A DNA stretch of 7,062 nucleotides from Cytophagaceae bacterium (GTDB lineage: Bacteria; Bacteroidota; Bacteroidia; Cytophagales; Spirosomataceae), in the NCBI GenBank assembly GCA_947471105.1, contig CANIYB010000127.1, positions 1 through 7,062 on the forward strand, written 5' to 3'. The translations under genes were made by a program, and so were the position numbers. Shown piece by piece: positions 1 through 6,758 of this stretch. The notes beneath the pieces are model-generated. The model saw nothing but the letters and a program-made list of their open reading frames with translations. It ran no database searches and was not told where the DNA came from. Position 1 is the stretch's first letter. Every line of letters begins with the position of its first letter.

Positions 1-700
1 CTCCTTTTTCCTTGCGATGGGAAAAGAAAAGATCATTGTTTTCGATCGTGCAATATTCCGAAATTTCAATTTGAGATATTCCTAAGGCCCGTAACTGCAA
101 TTCATTGGTCGCTTTTAAATCCACATGCCAGCGTTCAGCACGCATCTCTTTAAACTCAAACTGTTCTGCCACTTCATCCCCCACTTCAAAATGGGTTAGG
201 CTAATGCAAGGTCCAATATAGGCCAGGATGTCAGCGGGATGAGAACCTTGTAAAATCATCGTGGAGGCAGTTTTGGAAACGATTTGAGCGACAGTTCCTT
301 TCCAGCCTGCATGAATCGCAGCTGTACAGCCACGTACAGGGTCGGCCAGTAATATAGGGCAACAATCCGCTATGCCGACTCCCGCAAAAATACCCGGTGC
401 ATGTGCGATGATAGCATCGTATCCTGAGGTATATCCCGATTCTTTGGTTTCCCAAATAACATCCCCGTGAATCTGATAGGACCGCGCAAGCGCCTGAGGT
501 GAAATACCTAAATCACGACAAAAAAGAGAAAGATTTTGCTGGACCATGTCCGGATGATCATCCGTATGTAGGCCTAAATTCAGCGACTGATACGCCTGTG
601 TACTTTTTCCTCCGTGGCGAGTGCTAACACCCGCCACGAGTTGAGGAATATGTTTGAAAATGGTAGGAATAATGACTCTTTCCGAAGAATTAGTCATCAT
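1..700 (-). CDS. pgeF: Peptidoglycan editing factor PgeF / YfiH-type multicopper-oxidase-fold protein, 3' end cut by window edge
   Basis: The frame is open from the ATG at 700 to the left edge: 233 codons, so only a short C-terminal piece is missing. Family hallmarks occur in order: AGVSTRHGG (residues 23-31), SLNLGLHTDD (39-48), QIHGD (76-80), ADCCPILLADP (111-121), AIHAGWKGT (128-136), YIGPCI (161-166) and the late FFSHR (225-229). The three expected zinc ligands are His78, Cys113 and His130. In E. coli the homologue acts in the cytoplasm and keeps L-serine from replacing L-alanine in peptidoglycan precursors. The related animal protein LACC1/FAMIN and some bacterial relatives have purine nucleoside-processing activity, so the exact reaction here is open. 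An ATG at 697 is an equally possible start. The gene overlaps the upstream dehydrogenase subunit by 11 bases, which suggests co-transcription and translational coupling. The family call is firm. Confidence 0.93.
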   Translation of the reverse strand, partial: MMTNSSERVIIPTIFKHIPQLVAGVSTRHGGKSTQAYQSLNLGLHTDDHPDMVQQNLSLFCRDLGISPQALARSYQIHGDVIWETKESGYTSGYDAIIAHAPGIFAGVGIADCCPILLADPVRGCTAAIHAGWKGTVAQIVSKTASTMILQGSHPADILAYIGPCISLTHFEVGDEVAEQFEFKEMRAERWHVDLKATNELQLRALGISQIEISEYCTIENNDLFFSHRKEKG

Positions 701-1328
701 AACTCAAACCATATTGTTTTAATACATCTGCTGGAACACCTTTCCATTCATTGGGTGTATTTCCTTTGTAACCTAAATCATCAATACCAATTCTAGAGGT
801 ATAAAATCCAGTCGCTGTTAAATTACGCATCAACGTAAAAAAGCTAACCCCTTGTGAGAATTCCTTTTTTGCCTTTTCAGGATAAGCAATATCATCTACG
901 ATATTGATTCGCTGAGCGGGTGTGATCTGCGTAAACAACTTGGAAAAGCGACGATTCGATTCGCTATCTATCCACCTCAATCCCCCACGAACAGGAGTTT
1001 TGAACTCTGGCTTATCTTTGACAATAAACTCGATGAATCCTGTTACGCCCGACTGTGACGCACTTCCTGATTTTTTATCTGCCGGAATGATGATGTCCGA
1101 AAGGATGGTAATGGTATCTAATTCGTGTTTATTTAAAAACACTTCTGCCATTAATTTAGCATCTCTTTCTGCCTCATCTTTGGTTCTTCCACCCGGAATT
1201 TTTAAGGCTGCGGCTTTAGGAACGCCATTGGCATTTTCCAATTGCTCCATCGCTCTTGCATCCGGATTTAAAACGGCTAATCCTAAGGAACTTAAACCGA
1301 TATTTTTTAAATAATCTCTTCTTTTCAT
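690..1328 (-). CDS. Gluconate 2-dehydrogenase subunit 3 family protein, Tat-exported small subunit of a GMC dehydrogenase
   Basis: The product has 212 residues. The N-terminus is a twin-arginine signal: MKRRDYLK (1-8, close to the RRxFLK consensus), a short hydrophobic stretch (about 10-20), then an A-R-A site (24-26) suited to signal peptidase. The mature part matches the gluconate 2-dehydrogenase subunit 3 family (PF13618): LSDIIIPAD (76-84), GVTGFIEFIV (94-103), FFTLMRNLTATGFYTS (163-178), LGYKGN (185-190), and an ending with WKGVPADVLKQYG (195-207). In characterised FAD dehydrogenases of this type, the small subunit stabilises the flavoprotein and carries it through the Tat system; it has no catalytic site of its own. 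Its ATG lies one base after the stop of the GMC gene, so the two are almost certainly one transcript and one complex. No Shine-Dalgarno is visible; the leader is A-rich. The substrate cannot be told from this subunit. Confidence 0.92.
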   Translation of the reverse strand: MKRRDYLKNIGLSSLGLAVLNPDARAMEQLENANGVPKAAALKIPGGRTKDEAERDAKLMAEVFLNKHELDTITILSDIIIPADKKSGSASQSGVTGFIEFIVKDKPEFKTPVRGGLRWIDSESNRRFSKLFTQITPAQRINIVDDIAYPEKAKKEFSQGVSFFTLMRNLTATGFYTSRIGIDDLGYKGNTPNEWKGVPADVLKQYGLSYDD

Positions 1329-1329
1329 C

Positions 1330-3084
1330 TTATAAATTGGCTTTTTTTCTTTGGTCTATAATATATTCTGAAGTTCTAAGCGATAAGGCTAAAATGGTCC
1401 ACGTCGCATTTTTATCCCCTTGCGATACAAATGGAGAGGAATCTGCTAAAAATAAATTCTTCACATCATGCGCTTGGCAATTTGAATTAACAACGGAGGT
1501 GCTCGAATTATTTCCCATTCGGGCTGTTCCCACTTCGTGGATAATTCTACCCGGATCGGCCAAACCATAATTAGTATCCGCGCCCGGTTTTTTACCTAAG
1601 GCCTCACCACCCATTTCCTGAATGATTTGTTCAAAGGTATCTTGCATGTGTTTCGCTTGCTTGATCTCGTAATCACTCCATTTGTAGTTAAAGCGAACGA
1701 CCGGTATACCGTATTTATCCACAACATTTGGATCGATTTCACAATAATTATCTTCTCTTGGCACAGGTTCTCCACGTCCAGCAAAACCTACATAAGAGCC
1801 ATAATAACGGCGATAATCTTCCTTCAAAGTCGCTCCGTATCCTCCGGCTGCTTTGCGAAGTCCATCTCTGGTATAGTTTTCTTTCCCATTTAATCCTTCA
1901 ATTCCCCAGCCAAAACCATAACTCGGCATGCCCATTCCACCACCATACTCAATGTGGTATCCACGAGGGAAATCTAATTTTTTATTATCACCCCACCAAG
2001 GCGTATACACGTGCAAGCCACCCACCCCATCTTCATTATATACCTTGCGGTCAAATAATTTAGGAATGATGGCGGAACGTGAAGCACCCGTCGAATCGTT
2101 GATGTATTTACCAACCACCCCACTCGAATTTGCAATGCCATTCGGGAAACGAGAACTCTTTGAATTTAATAATAATCGGGCTGTTTCACCTGCCGAAGCA
2201 GCTAACATCACAATCTTTCCGCGCACAGAATATTCTTGCAAAGTACCTGTGTGAACATAAGAAACGCCCGTGGCTAAACCTGTAGCCGCATCGGTCATTA
2301 CTTCTCTGGCCATCGCAAATGGCAACAAAGTTAAGTTTCCGGTAGCCATAGCTGGTTTTACTAACACCGACGAAGATGAAAAGTCAGCATAAGCGGAACA
2401 TCCACGGTTACATTGTGCACAGTAAAAACATGAGCCACGCTCGCTGTTTATCGGTTTTGTTAGGATAGATAAGCGAGAAGGGTAGGTGGGAATTCCCAAT
2501 GCCTTATTGGCCTTCTTGATCATCAATTCATGTAAACGAGGCTTAGGCGGCGGCAAGAAAAATCCATCTGGATCATTTCTAAGTCCTTCGTTGGTCCCAA
2601 AAACCCCTAACATTTTATCTATTTTATCATAAAATGGCTTCATGTCATCGTAGCCAATCGGCCAGTCATCTCCTAAGCCATCAATGCTTTTTCTTTTGAA
2701 ATCATCCGGGCCAAAACGCAAGGAAATACGTCCCCAGTGATTCGTTCTTCCTCCGACCATCCGCGCACGAAACCAGTCGAATTTAGTGCCGTTTTTACGG
2801 GTGTATGGTTCTCCGTCTATTTCCCAGCCGCCATAAGCAGCATCAAAATCTCCGAAGGCTCTGGTTGTTCCAGTTCCTCTGCGAGGGGATTCGTAAGGCC
2901 ATTTTAATTGGGTGATGTTCTTAGGGTCAGCGGGATCAAAGGGTTGGCCTGCCTCTAACACACAAACTTTAGCGCCAGCCTTTGTTAATGTATGTGCAGC
3001 CATTCCTCCTCCTGCTCCTGAACCCACAATGACTACATCAAAAACTTCTTGTTGTGATTGAATGTAAATTGAATTATTGATCAT
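1330..3084 (-). CDS. GMC-family FAD-dependent oxidoreductase, catalytic large subunit with Cys4 iron-sulfur-type motif
   Basis: The product has 584 residues. An FAD-binding Rossmann motif GSGAGG (21-26) follows a beta strand and leads to the acidic residue of VLEAG (42-46). The GMC signature region is RMVGGRTNHWGR (108-119). Catalytic residues of the family are His516 (in HEVGTARMG) and Asn559 (in GDKNATWT). A cysteine cluster C-x2-C-x2-C-x3-C (Cys219, 222, 225, 229) resembles the iron-sulfur motif of bacterial FAD glucose and gluconate dehydrogenases, so this is more likely a dehydrogenase passing electrons onward than an oxygen-using oxidase. It has no signal peptide; export as a passenger of the Tat-bearing small subunit just downstream is inferred. 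Likely substrates are sugars, glycosides (including 3-keto-forming oxidation) or polyols, and the sequence does not decide. No cytochrome c gene is next to it. The start at 3084 places the FAD motif at a normal distance from the N-terminus. Confidence 0.92.
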   Translation of the reverse strand: MINNSIYIQSQQEVFDVVIVGSGAGGGMAAHTLTKAGAKVCVLEAGQPFDPADPKNITQLKWPYESPRRGTGTTRAFGDFDAAYGGWEIDGEPYTRKNGTKFDWFRARMVGGRTNHWGRISLRFGPDDFKRKSIDGLGDDWPIGYDDMKPFYDKIDKMLGVFGTNEGLRNDPDGFFLPPPKPRLHELMIKKANKALGIPTYPSRLSILTKPINSERGSCFYCAQCNRGCSAYADFSSSSVLVKPAMATGNLTLLPFAMAREVMTDAATGLATGVSYVHTGTLQEYSVRGKIVMLAASAGETARLLLNSKSSRFPNGIANSSGVVGKYINDSTGASRSAIIPKLFDRKVYNEDGVGGLHVYTPWWGDNKKLDFPRGYHIEYGGGMGMPSYGFGWGIEGLNGKENYTRDGLRKAAGGYGATLKEDYRRYYGSYVGFAGRGEPVPREDNYCEIDPNVVDKYGIPVVRFNYKWSDYEIKQAKHMQDTFEQIIQEMGGEALGKKPGADTNYGLADPGRIIHEVGTARMGNNSSTSVVNSNCQAHDVKNLFLADSSPFVSQGDKNATWTILALSLRTSEYIIDQRKKANL

Positions 3085-3159
3085 TATTTTTCTATAGGTT
3101 TAAAGAATGGTAAAAGTATAAAATTTGAGTTATTTTTGCTTTCATTACCCGTAATTATT
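3085..3159. other. Divergent intergenic region between GMC gene and mutS
   Basis: This short A/T-rich spacer must hold the promoters of both the leftward GMC operon and rightward mutS. The only element I can support is a -7-type match for mutS, listed separately. Neither gene has a Shine-Dalgarno sequence; the stretch before the GMC start is A-rich on its coding strand, as is common in Bacteroidota. No operator-like palindrome stands out. Confidence 0.6.
3131..3138 (+). promoter_or_regulatory. Putative Bacteroidota-type -7 promoter element for mutS
   Basis: TATTTTTG matches the Bacteroidota sigma-factor -7 consensus TAnnTTTG at all six defined positions. Transcription would begin a few bases downstream, around 3143-3146, leaving a leader of roughly 15 bases before the TTG at 3160. 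I see no clear TTTG -33 element at the usual spacing, and such an 8-mer can arise by chance in AT-rich DNA, so the call is tentative. Confidence 0.35.
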
Positions 3160-5790
3160 TTGGCAAAAAATACAAAAAATGGGGAAGAACCTTTGAAAAA
3201 AGGGGAAACTCCGTTGTCCCGACAGTTTAATCAGATCAAGGCTAAATATCCTGGAGCAATATTATTGTTTCGAGTGGGGGATTTCTATGAGACTTTTGGG
3301 GAAGATGCGGTGAAAGCGTCCAAGATTTTGGGGATCGTTTTAACGCGCCGAAATAATGGAAATGCAGATGATCATTTGGCGGGCTTTCCACATCATTCCT
3401 TAGATACATACTTACCTAAATTAGTTCGCGCGGGCCAGCGAGTGGCTATTTGCGACCAATTAGAAGATCCGGCTTCCGCCAAAGGAATTGTGAAAAGGGG
3501 GGTGACTGAGTTAGTGACTCCTGGGGTTTCTTTTAATGACCAAGTACTTGACCATAAGCGCAATAACTATGTGGCGGCTTTGTCCTATTCGGAGAAAGAG
3601 TCATTGTTTGGACTCGCTTTTTTAGATATTTCCACGGGCGAATTTATGTGTTCTCAGGGACCTTTGGCCTACATTCAGAAGATGGTACAAAGTTTCATGC
3701 CTTCTGAAATTTTATATCCCAAAAAATACCGTGCGCTATATTTAGAACATTTTGGTGACGCCTTCCACTCGTTTACGTTGGAAGAATGGATTTTTACCCA
3801 TGAGTTTGCTTATCCATTGATGACCCAGCATTTTAAGACTCAAAATTTAAAAGGTTTTGGGATTGAAGATATGCCGCTGGGCGTGATTGCTGCTGGGGTA
3901 ATTTTACATTATTTGGCAGAGACGGAGCATAATCAAGTCGGTCATATTTCTACCATTCAGCGAATCGAGGAAGATAAATATGTGTGGTTGGACCGATTTA
4001 CCATTCGGAATTTGGAGTTAATTCATTCAGTTCAAGAGGGTGGTGTGCCTCTGATTCAGTTAATGGATCAAACGCTCACTCCCATGGGCGCTCGCTTGTT
4101 GAGAAAGTGGATGGTCCTCCCATTAAAAGAGTTGAAGGCCATTAATGAACGCCAAGAAGGGGTCGCTGGGCTTATTTCATCTTCCGATTTATTGGATTCT
4201 TTAGTTCATTTATTGAAGCCAGTGGGGGATTTGGAACGTTTGATTTCCAAAGTGGCCGCCACTCGGGTCAATCCACGGGAGTTGTTGCAATTGAAACGGG
4301 CGCTCCAACAAATCCCCGAGATTAAGGAATTGCTTGCGAATCAATCCTCTGCTTATTTGGCGAAATGGGCGGACCATTTAAATCCTTGCCTTAAACTGGT
4401 TCAGAAAATAGAAGAGGCTTTGCGGGAAGATGCGCCTATGTTGATTCATCAGGGCGGCATTATTAAAACAGGCTATTTGCCGGAACTGGACGAATTACAT
4501 TTGTTGTCCTCCAATGGCAAGGAATATTTAGCTTCTATGCAGAAGCGAGAAATTGAACGTACGGGCATTAGTTCCTTGAAAATATCGTATAATCGGGTTT
4601 TTGGGTATTATTTGGAAGTGACGCATGCGCATAAAGATCGCGTGCCGGCCGACTGGATTCGCAAGCAAACTTTGGTGAATGCGGAACGCTACATTACGGA
4701 GGAGTTGAAAATTTATGAGGAGAAGATTTTGTCGGCGGAGGATAAAATCGCGTCGATTGAGTTGGGCATTTTTAATGAATTGGTTCGGGAGGCTTTGGGG
4801 TATTTGGAACTCATTCAGATTAATGCGACCGGCTTGGCTACCTTAGATGTGTTGACTAGTTTTGCGGTAGTCGCTCAAAAAAATAAGTATGTAAGGCCTG
4901 TATTAAATGAAGGGGATGCGATTGAGATTATTGCGGGTAGACATCCTGTGATTGAAATGTCTTTGGCTGCCGGGGAGGATTATGTTCCCAATGATGTGTT
5001 TTTGGATCATGAAACTCAGCAAATCATGATGATTACCGGGCCTAATATGGCGGGAAAATCGGCACTTTTGCGGCAGACTGCTTTGATTGTTTTGTTGGCC
5101 CAAATGGGTTCTTTCGTACCGGCAGATTCGGCTAATATCGGTTTAGTCGATAAGGTATTTACTCGGGTGGGTGCTTCGGATAACTTGTCCAAAGGGGAGT
5201 CGACCTTCATGGTGGAGATGACCGAGACCGCTGCTATTTTAAATAATTTATCCAGTCGGTCTTTAGTGTTATTGGATGAAATCGGTCGGGGTACATCTAC
5301 TTACGATGGCGTCTCCATGGCCTGGGCGATTGCCGAGCATCTACATAATCATCCCAAAAACAGCGCTAAGACATTGTTTGCCACTCATTACCATGAATTA
5401 AACCAATTGGCCGAAGACTTTCCTCGGATAAAAAATTACCATGTGTCGGTCAAAGAAGTAGGCAATAAAATTGTTTTTCTTCGCAAATTATTGCCGGGAG
5501 GCTCGGCGCATAGTTTTGGTATTCATGTGGCCCAAATGGCCGGTATGCCCAATTCATTAGTCTTAAGAGCGCATGAAATTTTACAAAATTTAGAAAAAGA
5601 TCATTCGTTGGATGACCATGTGGAACGCTTAAAAGAGATGCCAAAAGCAAATTTCCAAATGAGTTTATTTGGTGCTGAAATTCCGGAGGGATTACAAAAA
5701 GTGCAGGATCAATTAAATGCCTTGGATGTCAATACGCTCTCACCGATAGAGGCGTTGCTGAAGTTGAATGAACTGAAACGTCTGTTGTAG
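3160..5790 (+). CDS. mutS: DNA mismatch repair protein MutS
   Basis: Cytoplasmic mismatch sensor that binds mispairs as a dimer and recruits MutL. With the TTG at 3160 as start the product has 876 residues, normal for the family. The N-terminus holds the mismatch-reading Phe-x-Glu (Phe42, Glu44 in GDFYETF). Connector, lever and clamp domains follow to about residue 590. The ATPase domain has Walker A GPNMAGKS (627-634), a KGESTFMVEM segment, and Walker B ending at Asp706-Glu707 (LLDEIGRGTSTYDG). A helix-turn-helix dimerisation segment (FGIHVAQMAGMPNS) comes next. QMSLF (833-837) in the tail fits a beta-clamp binding motif like the QMSLL of E. coli MutS. An in-frame TTG at 3136 would add eight residues (MLSLPVII), but it lies inside the likely promoter, whereas MAKNTKNG resembles other Bacteroidota MutS starts. 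No in-frame ATG exists near either. The TAG stop lies inside a palindromic repeat. Confidence 0.97.
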   Translation: MAKNTKNGEEPLKKGETPLSRQFNQIKAKYPGAILLFRVGDFYETFGEDAVKASKILGIVLTRRNNGNADDHLAGFPHHSLDTYLPKLVRAGQRVAICDQLEDPASAKGIVKRGVTELVTPGVSFNDQVLDHKRNNYVAALSYSEKESLFGLAFLDISTGEFMCSQGPLAYIQKMVQSFMPSEILYPKKYRALYLEHFGDAFHSFTLEEWIFTHEFAYPLMTQHFKTQNLKGFGIEDMPLGVIAAGVILHYLAETEHNQVGHISTIQRIEEDKYVWLDRFTIRNLELIHSVQEGGVPLIQLMDQTLTPMGARLLRKWMVLPLKELKAINERQEGVAGLISSSDLLDSLVHLLKPVGDLERLISKVAATRVNPRELLQLKRALQQIPEIKELLANQSSAYLAKWADHLNPCLKLVQKIEEALREDAPMLIHQGGIIKTGYLPELDELHLLSSNGKEYLASMQKREIERTGISSLKISYNRVFGYYLEVTHAHKDRVPADWIRKQTLVNAERYITEELKIYEEKILSAEDKIASIELGIFNELVREALGYLELIQINATGLATLDVLTSFAVVAQKNKYVRPVLNEGDAIEIIAGRHPVIEMSLAAGEDYVPNDVFLDHETQQIMMITGPNMAGKSALLRQTALIVLLAQMGSFVPADSANIGLVDKVFTRVGASDNLSKGESTFMVEMTETAAILNNLSSRSLVLLDEIGRGTSTYDGVSMAWAIAEHLHNHPKNSAKTLFATHYHELNQLAEDFPRIKNYHVSVKEVGNKIVFLRKLLPGGSAHSFGIHVAQMAGMPNSLVLRAHEILQNLEKDHSLDDHVERLKEMPKANFQMSLFGAEIPEGLQKVQDQLNALDVNTLSPIEALLKLNELKRLL

Positions 5791-5817
5791 AGACGCGATA
5801 ATCGCGTCTATTTTTTT
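5791..5817 (+). terminator. Rho-independent terminator of mutS
   Basis: An 8-bp GC-containing stem, AGACGCGA (5791-5798) pairing with TCGCGTCT (5802-5809), closes a TAA loop. After one A it is followed by seven T residues (5811-5817). It begins directly after the mutS stop codon. The stem is the first copy of the palindromic repeat, so the terminator appears to have been built from, or provided by, the repeat element. Confidence 0.8.
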
Positions 5818-5845
5818 AACATGATGATTTATGCAAATTCAAATT

Positions 5846-5865
5846 AGACGCGAGGTATCGCGTCT
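5846..5865 (-). terminator. Hairpin downstream of nadK, weak terminator candidate
   Basis: AGACGCGA (5846-5853) and TCGCGTCT (5858-5865) form an 8-bp stem with a 4-base loop, 8 bases beyond the nadK stop on the minus strand. Read in the nadK direction it is followed by AATTTGAATTTG, not a clean T run, so intrinsic termination is uncertain. It could instead slow transcription or protect the 3' end of the mRNA. Confidence 0.4.
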
Positions 5866-5873
5866 CTACATTT

Positions 5874-6755
5874 TTAATTCCTCACATCCAATCCCCAATT
5901 CAATTTATTGCGGAGTGTTTGAAGAAAATCGTCGCCAGGAATTTTGACGATTTTGCCTGAAAATGCAGCCTTTTTGACTTCAATGGATATTTTGCTATCG
6001 ATTACTCGAGATCTTGAATCGATGGAAATTAGGAAATTGTTACTTCGACTGCTCACCTCAAATTTCAGAACCGAGTCACTGGATACAATTAAGGGACGCA
6101 CATTTAAATTATGTGGGCTCATTGGCGCGATAATAAATGAATCCGAAGTAGGAATGACTAATGGTCCTCCGACGGAAAGTGAATATCCCGTAGATCCTGT
6201 AGCTGTGGATACAATGATCCCGTCAGCCCAATACGTATTCAAGAAATTGCCGTCTAAAAAAGTTTTGATTTGAATCATGGAAGACGAATCTGTCTTCATG
6301 ATACCTACTTCATTTAGGCCAAAATCTTTGCCATGAAATAAATCTATTTCGGCTTCCACCGAGACTAAACATCGATCCTCGATGCTATATTCGTTTGATA
6401 AAACATGTTGCAAAGCTTGGGGAACTTCTTCGGGAGAAAGCGTGGCCAAGAAACCTAATCGGCCTGTGTTAATTCCCAAAATGGGTATTTCCTTAGCGCC
6501 CACATGGCTTAACGTCTCTAAAAATGTTCCATCTCCACCAATACTCCAAGCCATTTGAACATTTTCTGGGCCTTGATCAGTTGAATAGGTTCGGTATTCA
6601 TCTAATTTGAATCCGTGCTCTTTCAGGTGAACAAAAAAGCTTTCTGAGATTTGAATCTTTTCGTTTTTCGATGAGATATCCGCCCATAATTTTTCCATCA
6701 CGGGCTTCATGTCAGCCGAAAACTCCTTTCCGTGAATGGCTAATGGAAAATTCAA
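5874..6755 (-). CDS. nadK: NAD kinase
   Basis: Cytoplasmic enzyme that phosphorylates NAD to NADP and so supplies the NADPH pool. The product has 293 residues, typical of bacterial NAD kinases. Hallmarks are GGDGT (73-77, catalytic Asp75), ILGINTGRLGFL (92-103), the NE pair (Asn148-Glu149 in LNEVGI), the DGIIVSTATGSTGYSLS segment (178-194) with the glycine/threonine-rich NAD-binding loop, and SPHNLNVRPLI (213-223). The start is a TTG at 6755-6753, and no ATG lies nearby upstream. The resulting N-terminus MNFPLAIHGKEF aligns in style with Bacteroidota NadK proteins, which begin Met-Lys-Ile-Ala-x-x-Gly. It begins 3 bases after the stop of the CBS/ACT-type gene, so the two are probably one operon. 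It has no Shine-Dalgarno. It converges on mutS across the REP-like pair. Confidence 0.96.
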   Translation of the reverse strand: MNFPLAIHGKEFSADMKPVMEKLWADISSKNEKIQISESFFVHLKEHGFKLDEYRTYSTDQGPENVQMAWSIGGDGTFLETLSHVGAKEIPILGINTGRLGFLATLSPEEVPQALQHVLSNEYSIEDRCLVSVEAEIDLFHGKDFGLNEVGIMKTDSSSMIQIKTFLDGNFLNTYWADGIIVSTATGSTGYSLSVGGPLVIPTSDSFIIAPMSPHNLNVRPLIVSSDSVLKFEVSSRSNNFLISIDSRSRVIDSKISIEVKKAAFSGKIVKIPGDDFLQTLRNKLNWGLDVRN

Positions 6756-6758
6756 AGC

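Larger units (their letters stand above)
5786..5870. repeat. Inverted pair of palindromic REP-like units between convergent mutS and nadK
   Basis: Two copies of one palindromic unit face each other. Copy one is 5786-5810 and copy two is 5845-5870. The outer 15 bases TGTAGAGACGCGATA (5786-5800) are repeated exactly as the reverse complement at 5856-5870, and the inner TCGCGTCTA (5802-5810) as the reverse complement at 5845-5853. The copies differ only at their centres (A versus CC). Each is itself a hairpin, and together they could form one long imperfect stem around a 34-base AT-rich spacer. This layout resembles REP doublets (REPINs or BIMEs), which are non-autonomous and mobilised by RAYT-type transposases elsewhere in the genome. 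No transposase or clear target duplication is seen here. The element ends 3 bases from the nadK stop and starts inside the last mutS sense codon. Confidence 0.85.

Noticed and set aside
231..455. Minus-strand open frame of 74 codons
   Set aside because: It lies in a different frame inside pgeF, whose own frame is open from 700 to the left edge and carries the family motifs.
922..1314. Plus-strand open frame of 130 codons opposite the small dehydrogenase subunit
   Set aside because: It is antisense to a well-supported gene, its translation shows no recognisable family, and it is explained by codon bias of the real gene.
1728..2254. Overlapping plus-strand open frames opposite the GMC gene
   Set aside because: Their translations are low-complexity, rich in His, Pro and Ser, as expected from the antisense of a Gly/Trp-rich coding region.
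3111..3118. TACTTTTA on the minus strand as a -7 element for the GMC operon
   Set aside because: It misses the final G of TAnnTTTG and has no -33 partner at normal spacing; too weak to list as a feature.
3136..3159. An eight-residue N-terminal extension of MutS (MLSLPVII), which looks mildly hydrophobic
   Set aside because: It overlaps the likely promoter element and is not a family feature; a signal sequence makes no sense on a mismatch repair protein.
4903..5210. Minus-strand open frames opposite the MutS ATPase domain
   Set aside because: They are shadows of the strongly conserved Walker A region of mutS, with no start or motif support.
5786..5870. CRISPR array or attachment site
   Set aside because: There are only two units, in inverted orientation with one short spacer, so it is neither a direct-repeat array nor an att core, and no integrase or cas gene is present.
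5944..6273. Plus-strand open frame of 109 codons opposite nadK
   Set aside because: It is antisense to the catalytic region of NAD kinase and shows no independent evidence.
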